From Sinorhizobium chiapasense (GTDB lineage: Bacteria; Pseudomonadota; Alphaproteobacteria; Rhizobiales; Rhizobiaceae), in contig NZ_CP133148.1 of assembly GCF_036488675.1 (NCBI RefSeq), positions 3,122,001 through 3,186,000 of the forward strand: a stretch of 64,000 bases of DNA, in the 5' to 3' direction. The notes beneath the pieces were generated by a model. It was not told the origin of the DNA. It ran no database searches and was given only the letters and a program-made list of their open reading frames with translations. Of this stretch, positions 43,220-53,293 are shown piece by piece (position 1 is the stretch's first letter; the number at the start of each line of letters is the position of its first letter). A program made the position numbers and the translations under genes.

Positions 43220-45505
43220 CTATTGGCTGCTTGCGGCCGTGTTGCCGAGCGTGCTCCACGCCTGCATAGCCTTGCTGAAGGCCTCGGCTCCGGCCGCCCC
43301 TTTCTCCAGCGTCAGCAGGGCACGGCGTCCGTTCCGATAGGTGATCGGGATATCGATCCAGCTGCGGCTGCGCAGCAGTTCCATGTTGTTGCCGACCGCT
43401 TCGGCGAAGTCGTTGAGCGCGATCATATGGAAATCGTCGGTGATCTTCGCTGGGACGGCGATCAGCGGATCGCCGCGATCCTGCTCGGTGCGCTTCATCG
43501 AAACGCGCTGGACGCCGTCGATCGCGCCGCCCTCGAAGTTCTCCGGAAGCGAGAACACAAATTCTATCACGTGGCTTGCCGGCAGTGACGGATCGGCATT
43601 GCGCTTGATCGTCATCAGCGCGGTCAAACCTCGATCGGGAACGGTGATCTGGGCCTGGATGGCGGGCTCGGGCTTGGCGTCGCCGCCCGGCGACTCATCC
43701 TTCATCGACCACGCGACGGTCCCCGGTATCGCTGTCGGCGACGACTGGCCGAGCCGCTCCTCGTAAAGGAACATCTTCTCGCCATCGGCGACGGAGATCT
43801 CCGCCTGAGTCGCCTGACCGGCATTCTGGGCCTGTCCGGTGTTCTGGCCCGTTGCCGTCGCGGCGGCTTGCTCTCCCGTCGGCTGCTGTGCGGCGGCGCC
43901 CGTTTGCACCTGTCCAGCCTCCGTCTGAGGAGCGACGGATTTGCCCTCCTGTGAGACTTCTGTGCCGTTCGCGCCCGCTGGACCGTCATCCAGTTCCGAG
44001 CCATCGGCAAGCAAACGCTGGGTGAATTTGGTGGAGCTGTCCTCGGGCCGCGCCGTTTCGTCAGGAGCACCGGGCTGTCCACTTGACGGACCGGCAGGGG
44101 CGCTCTGACCGTCCGGCGTTTCAGGGGCCTCCGGTGCTTCCGGCATGATCTTCGCGATCAGCCCTGAAAGCCAGGCGTTGCCCGCTTCCCTGTTCTGCCA
44201 ATAGGCATAACCACCGCCGCCAAGCAGAAGCGCGAGCACGGCGCCGATCGCCAGGCGCTTGAAGTTGAACCGGGAAAGCTTGGGCGTCGCGCGATAGGAC
44301 GATGGCCGGGCTGGCGCAGCAACCGCAGACTCGCTGCCGTTCTCCTTGGTCGCGCCGTTGGCAGCAGCCCCTGCCCCGCCGTTCTCACCGAAGCCGAGCA
44401 AGTCGTCGATGTGGTCCCAGGCGGTGCTGGCGCGCTCTTCCTGGCTCGCGGGCACAGGCGCCTTTTCCACCGGCCACGACCATTCGGAAATATCGGCTTC
44501 GGCAGTCTTGTCCTTCTTGCTCTCCGTTGTGACCGCGAAAGGATCGCCTTCGTCAAAGGACCAGGATCGCGACGGTTCTGCCTCGCCGGCACGCTGCGCC
44601 GGCCCGGTCTCTTCCGGTTCCACCGGATGAATCCCCAGCAGCTCGGGTGCCGGCGAAGACGAATCCTCGGGCGACACTCGGACGTCGTCGGCCGCCGTCG
44701 TCGGAGTCGTATCCTCCCACTCCGGCAAGGCCCATTCCGACGTGGCCGATTTCTTCGTCTCTTCCTCGCCCGGCTGAGGGTCGGACTGTGCCGGCTCCAC
44801 ATGATCGGGCTGAGGCTCGGCCTGCTCGCCGTGGAGCGCGTCCGCGCGCGGTTCAGGTTCCCCGATATGTTCAACCGACGGCGCCTGCTCGGCTTCGTAT
44901 TCGCGTGCGGCCGGCTGCTCCTCGGTCGAAGAAGGCCATTGCGCCGCCGCTGCTTCCTCCGCGGGCACTTCGGTCTCTGCTTCGCGCGCCGGTTCGGACG
45001 GAGCGCCATCGTCATAGGCGGCGATCGGTTCGTATGACGTAACCTCGTCTACCGGCCCAGTGTGCGGCTGCTCGTCGGCGGCCTCGGCGTCAGCCGGAGG
45101 CGGCGACACCGGTTCTTCGACGTTCGTCTCCTCGCCCGCAGGTTCCTCGATCGGCTCTTCCGACGGCGCTTGTTCCGGCTCTGCAGCGGCGCGCGCGGTA
45201 GTCTCCGGCTCGGCCGAGGCAGGCGGCTCGTGCTCGATCGGCGTATCCGCTACGCCCGGCGCGGCCGTGTCGGTTTCCTCGACCGCGGCGAGCGCCTCCG
45301 CATGTTCGCTTTCGACTTCGCCTATTGCCTGTTCCAGCTTGTTGAGCTGGCGATTGATCATGTCGTCCGATGGCCGCGGGCTCATGTTTTCGAGTTGTCG
45401 GCGCACAGCACTGCGCGCCTTCTCGTAAACCTTGCCTCGCATTTCCGGTGTGTTTTCCGACAGGCCGTCAACGGTCCTGCGAATAACTGCAACAAAATCT
45501 GCCAT
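43220..45505 (-). CDS. Large low-complexity single-pass membrane protein, unknown function
   Basis: A 761-residue protein in three parts. Residues 1-70 are a helical cytoplasmic domain (MADFVAVIRRTVDGLSENTPEMRGKVYEKARSAV region). About 75-400 is a highly acidic Pro/Glu/Ala-rich disordered stretch. One transmembrane helix lies near 414-436 (IGAVLALLLGGGGYAYW), and a periplasmic part has another disordered linker and a C-terminal folded domain (about 570-755, EKMFLYEERLGQSS... VIEFVFSLPENFEGGAIDGVQRVSMK). No known enzyme motif is recognised. It is convergent with rpoH and 63 bp downstream of purA on the same strand. Confidence 0.75.
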   Translation of the reverse strand: MADFVAVIRRTVDGLSENTPEMRGKVYEKARSAVRRQLENMSPRPSDDMINRQLNKLEQAIGEVESEHAEALAAVEETDTAAPGVADTPIEHEPPASAEPETTARAAAEPEQAPSEEPIEEPAGEETNVEEPVSPPPADAEAADEQPHTGPVDEVTSYEPIAAYDDGAPSEPAREAETEVPAEEAAAAQWPSSTEEQPAAREYEAEQAPSVEHIGEPEPRADALHGEQAEPQPDHVEPAQSDPQPGEEETKKSATSEWALPEWEDTTPTTAADDVRVSPEDSSSPAPELLGIHPVEPEETGPAQRAGEAEPSRSWSFDEGDPFAVTTESKKDKTAEADISEWSWPVEKAPVPASQEERASTAWDHIDDLLGFGENGGAGAAANGATKENGSESAVAAPARPSSYRATPKLSRFNFKRLAIGAVLALLLGGGGYAYWQNREAGNAWLSGLIAKIMPEAPEAPETPDGQSAPAGPSSGQPGAPDETARPEDSSTKFTQRLLADGSELDDGPAGANGTEVSQEGKSVAPQTEAGQVQTGAAAQQPTGEQAAATATGQNTGQAQNAGQATQAEISVADGEKMFLYEERLGQSSPTAIPGTVAWSMKDESPGGDAKPEPAIQAQITVPDRGLTALMTIKRNADPSLPASHVIEFVFSLPENFEGGAIDGVQRVSMKRTEQDRGDPLIAVPAKITDDFHMIALNDFAEAVGNNMELLRSRSWIDIPITYRNGRRALLTLEKGAAGAEAFSKAMQAWSTLGNTAASSQ

Positions 45506-45568
45506 CAGAACTTTCTCATACTCCCAGGCGTGCGCCCGCAATCACGACGCCACTGTCGTTGCGCGACA

Positions 45569-46867
<1,299 letters not shown>

Positions 46868-47058
46868 AATTTTCTTCCTGTTCGCACGCGCACAAGGGAT
46901 TGCGCCATTCTGAAACCCGCGCATCTATACTGTGTTGTCTTGCGGAAAGCGACCCCGTTGTGACCCGCGCGGCGCCCTTTTTGCATGACAAGCGATGGAT
47001 TTAGCGCCTATATCTCTGCTGCTCTCCCGCCTCTCCGGCACTCCATTCCCCGTCCCAC

Positions 47059-47964
47059 ATGGATCGCAGCATCGTGAACGCCAGGGCCTATTTCTATCTC
47101 GCAATAACTTCGCTTTTTTGGGGCGGCAATTCAGTCGCGGGCAAGATGGCCGTCGGGCACATCAGCCCGATGATGCTGACGACGCTGCGCTGGATGGTCG
47201 CCCTCGCCGTCATCCTGGCATTGATGACGCCGCAGATCCGTCGCGACTGGGACAAGATCCGGGAGCACTGGCTGCAGCTGCTGGCCTATGGCGCGGTCGG
47301 CTTTACCATGTTCAATGCATTCCTCTACTCCGCGGTGCAATATACGAGCGCCATCAACGCCGTGATCCTGCAGGCCGGCATTCCGATGCTGATCTTTCTC
47401 TTCAATTTCGCGCTGTTTCGGACGAAAGCTTCCGTCGCGCAGATCGTCGGCTTCACCGTGACGCTGATCGGCGTCTTGATCACCGCCGCGCATGGCGATC
47501 TCGCCAGCCTCCTGCAGTTGCAGTTCAATTTCGGCGACGCACTGATGATCCTCGCCTGTATCGTCTATGCCGCCTATACCGTCGCGCTGCGCTGGAAACC
47601 GACCATGCACTGGCAGAGCTTCATCGCGGCGCCAGCCTTCGGGGCGCTCCTAAGCGCCATCCCGCTTCTCATCTGGGAATTCTCAAACGGCAGCGCGATC
47701 GCGCCCGATGCCAGCGGCTGGGCGATCGTCATCTATGCCGCGATTTTCCCGTCGCTGATGTCGCAGGTTCTGTACGTGCGCGGCGTGGAAATGATCGGCG
47801 CCAATCGCGCCGGGCTGTTCATCAACGCCATCCCGGTTTTCGGAACGCTACTTTCCGTGCTTCTTGTCGGCGAGACGTTTCATCCCTTTCACCTGGTGGC
47901 ATTGCTGCTGGTGCTTGGCGGCATTGCGATCGCTGAACGCGGCCGCCCCAAGCTGCCGCGTTGA
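47059..47964 (+). CDS. EamA/DMT-family transporter
   Basis: A 301-residue inner-membrane protein with ten predicted transmembrane helices arranged as two EamA repeats (about 10-145 and 160-295). YFYLAITSLFWGGNSVAGK opens the first repeat and IGANRAGLFINAIPVFGTLLSVLLVGE lies in the second. Drug/metabolite transporters export amino acids, nucleosides or metabolites; substrate unknown. Start MDRSIVNARAY. Divergent from purA; the 190 bp between carry no clear regulatory site that I can recognise. Confidence 0.88.
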   Translation: MDRSIVNARAYFYLAITSLFWGGNSVAGKMAVGHISPMMLTTLRWMVALAVILALMTPQIRRDWDKIREHWLQLLAYGAVGFTMFNAFLYSAVQYTSAINAVILQAGIPMLIFLFNFALFRTKASVAQIVGFTVTLIGVLITAAHGDLASLLQLQFNFGDALMILACIVYAAYTVALRWKPTMHWQSFIAAPAFGALLSAIPLLIWEFSNGSAIAPDASGWAIVIYAAIFPSLMSQVLYVRGVEMIGANRAGLFINAIPVFGTLLSVLLVGETFHPFHLVALLLVLGGIAIAERGRPKLPR

Positions 47965-47984
47965 CAGAAACGCCGCCGGCGCCC

Positions 47985-48090
47985 CTACAGCATGTTTCCT
48001 TAAGTCCTAGCCGATTTAAGGACAAAACATGCAGCGATTCAAAGTGCTACAGCGTCCTTTGCGCGTCTGATAAGACGCGCGGCGCTGTAG
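47985..48090. repeat. Type-1 palindromic intergenic repeat (RIME-like)
   Basis: CAGCATGTTTCCTTAAGTC...GATTTAAGGACAAAACATGCAG, then ATTCAAAGTGCTACAGCG and the GCGCGTC/GACGCGC hairpin ending GGCGCTGTAG. It is 20 bp after the EamA transporter stop. Confidence 0.87.
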
Positions 48091-48158
48091 GCTCTCTCGG
48101 AATGAATGCAGTCTTGAAATGCCACAGTGCAGCGCATCGGAAGAAGCGCGGCACTGGT

Positions 48159-48263
48159 TAGAGCAATTCCAAGAAAAGTGTGTAACGGTTTTCCGTCCGG
48201 AATTGCGTAATTTCAAAGAGTTAGATCGTTTCACTGTTTCAAAGAAACAATGAAACGATCTAG
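48159..48263. repeat. Type-2 palindromic intergenic repeat
   Basis: TAGAGCAATTCC to GATCTAG: first palindrome CAATTCC...GGAATTG around AACGGTTTTCCGT, then TAGATCGTTTCA...TGAAACGATCTA. Closely similar to 5632-5735 and, inverted, 53190-53293. It ends 16 bp from the serA stop. Confidence 0.87.
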
Positions 48264-48279
48264 CCGAGTTCTATGCCGT

Positions 48280-49875
48280 TCAATCGATATTGAACACCAG
48301 TTGCTTCGCCTGGCGGATTGCCGCATTCGCGCGCAGTTTGTCGAGCACCGTCTCCGAAACAGGACCGTCGACGTAAAGCAGCGCGATGGCATCGCCGCCT
48401 TCCTTCTCGCGGCCGAGCTGGAAGTTGGCGATATTGACGCCGGCGTCACCGAGCGTCGTGCCGATGAAGCCGATCATGCCGGGGACGTCGGTGTTGGTCA
48501 GATAGACCATGTGCTTGCCGACATCGGCGTCGAGATTGATGCCCTTGATCTGGATGAAACGCGGCTTGCCGTCGGAGAAGACCGTACCGGCGACCGAACG
48601 GGTCTGGTTCGCTGTCGTCACCGTCAGCTTGATATAACCGTCGAAGACGCCGGACTTATCGCGCTTCACTTCGGAAAGGATCACGCCCTTTTCCTTGATC
48701 ATGACCGGTGCGGAAACCATGTTGACGTCCGCCACCTGCGGGCGGATCAGACCCGCCAGAACCGCGCTCGTCAGCGCCTTGGTGTTCATGGCCGCCGTGG
48801 AGCCGTCATAGAGGATTTCGATTTCCTTGATCGCGCTTTCCGTGACCTGGCCGACGAAGGCGCCGAGAACGTCGGCGAGCCGGATGAACGGTTTCAGGAT
48901 CGGCGCTTCCTCCGCCGTGATCGACGGCATGTTTATGGCGTTCGAGACGGCGCCGTTGACCAGGTAGTCGGACATCTGCTCGGCAATCTGCAGCGCCACG
49001 TTCTCCTGCGCTTCCGTGGTGGAAGCGCCGAGATGCGGCGTGCAGACGACGTTCGGCAGGCCGAAGAGCGGGCTTTCGTTGGCGGGCTCCACCTCGAAGA
49101 CATCGAAGCCGGCGCCGGCGACATGACCCGATTTCAACGCCTCGGCAAGCGCACTTTCAACGACAAGACCGCCACGCGCGCAGTTGATGATGCGCACGCC
49201 CGGCTTCATCTTGGCGATTGCTTCTGCGTCGATGATGTTGCGGGTCTTGTCGGTCAGCGGCACGTGCAGGGTGATGAAATCCGCCCGCGCAAAGAGTTCG
49301 TCGAGCTCGACCTTGACGACGCCCATCTCCTCGGCGCGCTCCTTCGACAGGAAAGGATCGTAGGCGACGACGTGCATCTTCAGGCCGATGGCGCGGGCGC
49401 AAACGATGGAGCCGATATTGCCGGCACCGATAACGCCGAGAACCTTGCCGGTGATCTCGACTCCCATGAACTTCGATTTTTCCCACTTGCCGGCCTGGGT
49501 GGAACCGTCGGCTGCGGGAAGCTGCCGGGCGACCGCAAACATCAGCGCGATCGCATGCTCGGCCGTGGTGATCGAATTGCCAAAGGGCGTGTTCATCACG
49601 ATAATGCCGCGGCGCGAAGCAGCCGGGATGTCGACATTGTCCACGCCGATGCCGGCGCGGCCGACGACCTTGAGATTGGTGGCGGCGCCGATCAGCTTTT
49701 CCGTCACCTTGGTGGCGGAGCGGATGGCTAGACCGTCATAGTTGCCGATGATCTCGGCGAGCTTTTCCTTGTCCTTGCCGAGCTTTGGCTGGAAATCCAC
49801 TTCAACACCGCGGTCGCGGAAGATCTGGACGGCGGTTTCCGACAGTTCATCGGATACGAGAACGCGAGGTGCCAT
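48280..49875 (-). CDS. serA: D-3-phosphoglycerate dehydrogenase
   Basis: First enzyme of serine synthesis, oxidising 3-phosphoglycerate with NAD+. The 531-residue long form (type I) has: an N-terminal catalytic domain, a Rossmann domain with GxGxxG in GVIGAGNIGSIV (about 147-158), the Arg/Glu/His catalytic residues (NCARGGLV, GFDVFEVEP, CTPHLGAST), an allosteric substrate-binding domain (about 320-450) and a C-terminal ACT domain (about 455-528, MVYLTNTDVPGMIGFIGTTLGDAGVNI). It follows serC by 80 bp on the same strand and is probably co-transcribed from the serC leader. Confidence 0.97.
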   Translation of the reverse strand: MAPRVLVSDELSETAVQIFRDRGVEVDFQPKLGKDKEKLAEIIGNYDGLAIRSATKVTEKLIGAATNLKVVGRAGIGVDNVDIPAASRRGIIVMNTPFGNSITTAEHAIALMFAVARQLPAADGSTQAGKWEKSKFMGVEITGKVLGVIGAGNIGSIVCARAIGLKMHVVAYDPFLSKERAEEMGVVKVELDELFARADFITLHVPLTDKTRNIIDAEAIAKMKPGVRIINCARGGLVVESALAEALKSGHVAGAGFDVFEVEPANESPLFGLPNVVCTPHLGASTTEAQENVALQIAEQMSDYLVNGAVSNAINMPSITAEEAPILKPFIRLADVLGAFVGQVTESAIKEIEILYDGSTAAMNTKALTSAVLAGLIRPQVADVNMVSAPVMIKEKGVILSEVKRDKSGVFDGYIKLTVTTANQTRSVAGTVFSDGKPRFIQIKGINLDADVGKHMVYLTNTDVPGMIGFIGTTLGDAGVNIANFQLGREKEGGDAIALLYVDGPVSETVLDKLRANAAIRQAKQLVFNID

Positions 49876-49955
49876 GAGAGGCCTCCTTAAGGATCAGTTC
49901 TGAAAGGGGTGCGGGATTGGCTTCGCCCGTTGGCGAGCGAAGCTTATCGCTTGGA

Positions 49956-51134
49956 TCAGGCGGCTGCCTGCGACAGCGTCGCCTTCTGGGTCTCGAAGGC
50001 CCAGGCGAGCCACGGCATCAGCGCTTCCATGTCGGCAGTCTCGATCGTGGCACCGGCCCAGATCCGCAGACCGGAGGGCGCATCGCGATAGTGGCCGATG
50101 TCGTAGGCGACACCTTCCTTTTCGAGCAGGGCGACGACGCCCTTCGCGAAGGCAGCCTGACCATCGGCATCGAGAGCGAGCACATCCTTGTCGACGATCT
50201 TCAGGCAGACCGAGGTGTTGGAGCGGGTATCCGCCTTGCTCGACAGGTTAGCGATCCACCCGTTTGCATCGACGAAGCGATGAATCGCGTCGGCATTGGC
50301 GTCTGCCCTGGCGATCAGCCCCTTGAGGCCGCCAACCGACTTCGCCCAAAGGAGCGCGTCGATATAGTCTTCGACGCAGAGCATCGACGGCGTGTTGATT
50401 GTTTCGCCGGCAAAGATGCCCTCGATCAGCTTGCCGCCGCTGGTCAGGCGAAAGATCTTCGGCAGCGGCCATGCCGGTGCATAGGTGAGCAGCCGTTCGA
50501 CTGCGCGCGGCGAAAGAATGAGGATGCCGTGCGCCCCCTCTCCGCCGAGCACCTTCTGCCAGGAGAAGGTGACGACGTCGAGCTTGGCGAAATCGAGCTC
50601 CTGTGCAAAGGCGGCGGAGGTCGCGTCGCAGATCGTCAGGCCCTTGCGGTTCGCCGGGATGAAATCGGCATTCGGCACCCGCACGCCCGAGGTCGTGCCG
50701 TTCCAGGTGAAGACGACGTCGCGGTCGAAATCGACCTTGGCGAGATCCGGCAGCTCGCCATAGGCGGCTTCGAACTTGCGAACGTCGGCGAGCTTCAGTT
50801 GCTTGACCACGTCGGTGACCCAACCGGCACCGAAGCTTTCCCAGGCGAGCATGTCGACGCCGCGAGCGCCAAGCAGCGACCACAGCGCCATTTCGACCGC
50901 GCCAGTATCGGAGGCGGGCACGATACCAATGCGGTAGTCGGCCGGCACTTCAAGAATTTCACGGGTAAGATCAATGGCCTGCTTGAGCTTCGTCTTACCG
51001 ATCTTGGCTCGGTGCGAGCGACCAAGTGCTGCGTCGGAGAGAGCGTCGAGCGTCCAACCAGGGCGCTTTGCGCAGGGGCCAGAAGAAAAATGGGTATTTG
51101 CCGGACGCACGTCCGGCTTGGCAGGTTTCGTCAT
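49956..51134 (-). CDS. serC: Phosphoserine aminotransferase
   Basis: Transaminates 3-phosphohydroxypyruvate with glutamate, the second step of serine synthesis; class-V PLP enzyme, alphaproteobacterial SerC type (392 residues; [17 protein letters not shown] at the N-terminus). PLP lysine is in [16 protein letters not shown] (about 196); [11 protein letters not shown] and [11 protein letters not shown] are family motifs. A structured leader with a good promoter precedes it. serA follows after 80 bp, giving the serCA order conserved in alphaproteobacteria. Confidence 0.95.
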   Translation of the reverse strand: MTKPAKPDVRPANTHFSSGPCAKRPGWTLDALSDAALGRSHRAKIGKTKLKQAIDLTREILEVPADYRIGIVPASDTGAVEMALWSLLGARGVDMLAWESFGAGWVTDVVKQLKLADVRKFEAAYGELPDLAKVDFDRDVVFTWNGTTSGVRVPNADFIPANRKGLTICDATSAAFAQELDFAKLDVVTFSWQKVLGGEGAHGILILSPRAVERLLTYAPAWPLPKIFRLTSGGKLIEGIFAGETINTPSMLCVEDYIDALLWAKSVGGLKGLIARADANADAIHRFVDANGWIANLSSKADTRSNTSVCLKIVDKDVLALDADGQAAFAKGVVALLEKEGVAYDIGHYRDAPSGLRIWAGATIETADMEALMPWLAWAFETQKATLSQAAA

Positions 51135-51183
51135 AATGCTATCCTCTCAGATAGAAGCCCCTCGTTGGGGAGGGGTGTCCCGC
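51135..51183 (-). promoter_or_regulatory. serC-motif RNA leader
   Basis: On the minus strand, hairpin CCCCTC/GAGGGG (51158-51175) is followed by hairpin CTATC/GATAG (51139-51154) whose loop and 3' arm hold the Shine-Dalgarno GAGAGGA, five bases before the ATG. Two small hairpins with a sequestered ribosome site directly before serC match the serC RNA motif described by comparative genomics in alphaproteobacteria. The ligand or signal is not known to me. Confidence 0.65.
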
Positions 51184-51189
51184 CGTCGG

Positions 51190-51218
51190 GAATATTGTGG
51201 GCCGGAGAGGAAGTCAAG
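51190..51218 (-). promoter_or_regulatory. serC promoter
   Basis: Minus strand CTTGAC (51213-51218), 17-bp spacer, ATATTC (51190-51195), an excellent fit to the Sinorhizobium housekeeping consensus CTTGAC-N17-CTATAT. It predicts a start site near 51183 and a leader of about 49 nt. Confidence 0.65.
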
Positions 51219-51297
51219 CGGCTTGCGTCGCTTTTGAAAAAATTTCCGGCGTTCCGGGCAAAGTTCGAATGCCGTGAGGGCGCCTGCCGAACGATTG

Positions 51298-52146
51298 TTA
51301 CCAGAGCGAGAAGCGCAGGCCTGCGCGAATCTCATGGCGGGAAAGGCCGTCGTCGTGGCCCTTGGCGCCGCTGGCGCCGGCAAGTGCCTCGGCCCCGAAA
51401 CCGAACATGTCTCCATCCGCTATGTGGGAATAGCGATAGCCGAGATCGAGTTTCAGCCGGTCGGTGATATCGTAAGAGACGCCGGCCATGAGCGCGTAGG
51501 TGAAGCGCCAGCTGTCCTCCCCCTTGTAGGACGTGCCACCTGCCCCACCGGCGCAGGCGCCGCCGCCGGGAACGCAGGTCGCGGTCTCCCGGACGGTATT
51601 CCAGTCGATGTTCGTGGCGCCGATCCCCGCGCCGAGATAAGGCGTGAATCCGGCGAGCGTCGCGAGATCGACATAGCCGTTCGCCATGAGACCGAGCGCG
51701 GAAAAATTGGCGTCGTGCGAGAAAGCGCATGACGTTCCGGCGCCCTGACCCGCGCAGGGAGCAGCTGACAGTGACGAGCCGTCAACCCGACCCTCGAAAT
51801 ATTCCGCCGTTATGTCGGCGCGGATGACGTCGTTAAACCGATAGCCGATGCCGATCGTTCCCGAGATCGGCTTGTCGAAGCGAGCATTGTCAAACGGAAC
51901 GTTGTTGTAGCTGCTCGTCCCTGCGTCGAAGGTGAGAAAGGAGGGATCGCCCTCGTCGCGCCATGGCGCATAGCCGACGTCGCCGCGCAAATAGACACCG
52001 CCGACATCGCTCGCTTCGGGAGAAATGGTAATCTCCGGCGCGTCGAGCAATTCGTCGTCGGCTGCATGGGCCGCACCGGACGCCAGCAGGCCGGCGCCCA
52101 GACCGGCGCCAAGTGCGATCCCGTAGATCCCGTGCCGCCAGTCCAT
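51298..52146 (-). CDS. Outer-membrane beta-barrel protein (Omp25/Omp31-like)
   Basis: A 282-residue protein: signal peptide (about 1-28, ending GAAHAADD), then the alphaproteobacterial porin-like pattern GVYLRGDVGYAPW, IGIGYRFNDVIRADITAEYF, TPYLGAGIGATNI, GVSYDITDRLKLDLGYRYSHI, and a terminal RAGLRFSLW with C-terminal aromatic, the beta-signal. About eight strands are expected. Two Cys pairs in extracellular loops (APCAGQGAGTSCAF, TCVPGGGACAGG) may form disulfides. Function is structural or adhesive by family. A perfect CtrA box lies 80 bp upstream. The start is the second ATG, with GGG at 7-bp spacing. Confidence 0.87.
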   Translation of the reverse strand: MDWRHGIYGIALGAGLGAGLLASGAAHAADDELLDAPEITISPEASDVGGVYLRGDVGYAPWRDEGDPSFLTFDAGTSSYNNVPFDNARFDKPISGTIGIGYRFNDVIRADITAEYFEGRVDGSSLSAAPCAGQGAGTSCAFSHDANFSALGLMANGYVDLATLAGFTPYLGAGIGATNIDWNTVRETATCVPGGGACAGGAGGTSYKGEDSWRFTYALMAGVSYDITDRLKLDLGYRYSHIADGDMFGFGAEALAGASGAKGHDDGLSRHEIRAGLRFSLW

Positions 52147-52225
52147 CCGCATGCCCTTTCATCAATGCCGTTGGACCGACCTTCGGCGGTCGGCCCAACC
52201 TGCGTTAACTATTGGCAGGGACAAG

Positions 52226-52240
52226 TTAACCAGCGGTTAA
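52226..52240. promoter_or_regulatory. Full CtrA box upstream of the outer-membrane protein gene
   Basis: TTAA-CCAGCGG-TTAA, exact TTAA-N7-TTAA spacing, 80 bp before the ATG of the minus-strand beta-barrel gene. It matches the canonical CtrA consensus with no mismatch in the halves. Confidence 0.65.
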
Positions 52241-52340
52241 GCATGTTGTTTGACGAAAAATTTAGGATCCGTGACGGGCGGAGCGTTATGACGACGATCT
52301 CCGGAAGGCCGGTTCAAACGGGAACCTGATCATCGTCGTC

Positions 52341-53096
52341 TCACCGGTCGGCACGGGACGCACGCGCTGCCAAATCTTGCGCATAGGAAAGCATGTCGGT
52401 CCGCCGCGACGCGGTTCGCACCAGCAAACCGCTTTCGCCGACGATCGCTCTTACCTCTGTGAAGAAGTGACATCCCTCTCTTTCGATTCCGGCAATGACT
52501 TCCTCGACGTCGTCGGTAGCATTTCGCGAAATCGCGCCCATTTTCCCGAATACGGTCGCGCAGAAGCCCTTGTCCCGGGCAGTGGCGACACCGGCGTCAT
52601 TGAAGAAAAAGATGGCCTGAACGAGATTGTCGCGATCCGGCCCAACGGCCGCGTATGGCTTTCCCCAGTATCTCGCGATCGTCTTCTTCCATTCGTCGGA
52701 AGCGAGGCGATCCTTTGGCAGATGAGAAAATCTGACGTCGCGTATAATGCTGTAGAGGACGCCACCCGACAGTGGCGAGGTAAAATCGAGCCGATAGACA
52801 TCGGAAAGCGACGACTGGCCGCGTGACTCCAGCGATATCGATTCGGTAAAGGTCGCCGATGCCCCGTTTTGCTTCGGTTTTACCGCTTCACGATTTTCCG
52901 TCTTCTGCCAATCCGCGTATTTCCGTGAAATGATTGCTTCGACCTCGGAAAGGGTCATTCCGATCTCAAAATCATGCCCGGGAAGGAATCGTTGCGCGAC
53001 GACGTCGTTCGGGTCGGCCAGAGCGATCTTCGAGGCCGAGCCAGCATGGGCGAGCGTGGCGAAGAGGAAAAAGAAGCAGGTCGCGAGCGTCTTCAT
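52341..53096 (-). CDS. Secreted protein of unknown function
   Basis: A 251-residue protein with a signal peptide (about 1-20, MKTLATCFFFLFATLAHAG) and no recognised domain. The mature part starts with GHDFEIGMTLSEVEAIISRKYADW, which resembles the short repeated helix seen in SmpA/OmlA-like or other envelope proteins, and has a single Cys pair (CATVF, GCHFF). Two outer-membrane beta-barrel genes flank it, so a periplasmic role is likely. Start ATG at 53096, where the signal peptide begins; an in-frame start 33 bp upstream is less likely. Confidence 0.7.
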   Translation of the reverse strand: MKTLATCFFFLFATLAHAGSASKIALADPNDVVAQRFLPGHDFEIGMTLSEVEAIISRKYADWQKTENREAVKPKQNGASATFTESISLESRGQSSLSDVYRLDFTSPLSGGVLYSIIRDVRFSHLPKDRLASDEWKKTIARYWGKPYAAVGPDRDNLVQAIFFFNDAGVATARDKGFCATVFGKMGAISRNATDDVEEVIAGIEREGCHFFTEVRAIVGESGLLVRTASRRTDMLSYAQDLAARASRADR

Positions 53097-53136
53097 CTGT
53101 CCGTGCTTTGTCCGCAGCCGAAAGGGCATCCTTGAA

Positions 53137-53161
53137 GCAAAAGGGGCCGCATGACGGCCCC
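53137..53161 (-). terminator. Intrinsic terminator of the second outer-membrane protein gene
   Basis: Minus-strand stem GGGGCCG/CGGCCCC (loop TCATG) followed by TTTT; it lies beyond the repeat element downstream of the 53291-54055 gene. Confidence 0.7.
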
Positions 53162-53189
53162 GAACGAAGGTCGGACTGTACGCGCTGCG

Positions 53190-53293
53190 TAGATCATTTC
53201 ATTATTTCGTTGAAACGGTGAAATGATCTAACTCTTTGAGACTACGCAATTCCGGACGGAAAACCGTTACACACTTTTCCTGGAATTGCTCTA
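53190..53293. repeat. Type-2 palindromic intergenic repeat (inverted copy)
   Basis: Inverted copy of 48159-48263; on the minus strand it begins TAGAGCAATTCC. The first TAG is the stop codon of the outer-membrane protein gene that ends at 53291. Confidence 0.87.

Noticed and set aside
49917..51467. Plus-strand open frame of 516 codons opposite serC
   Set aside because: Spans serC and its leader in antisense; no recognisable domain.
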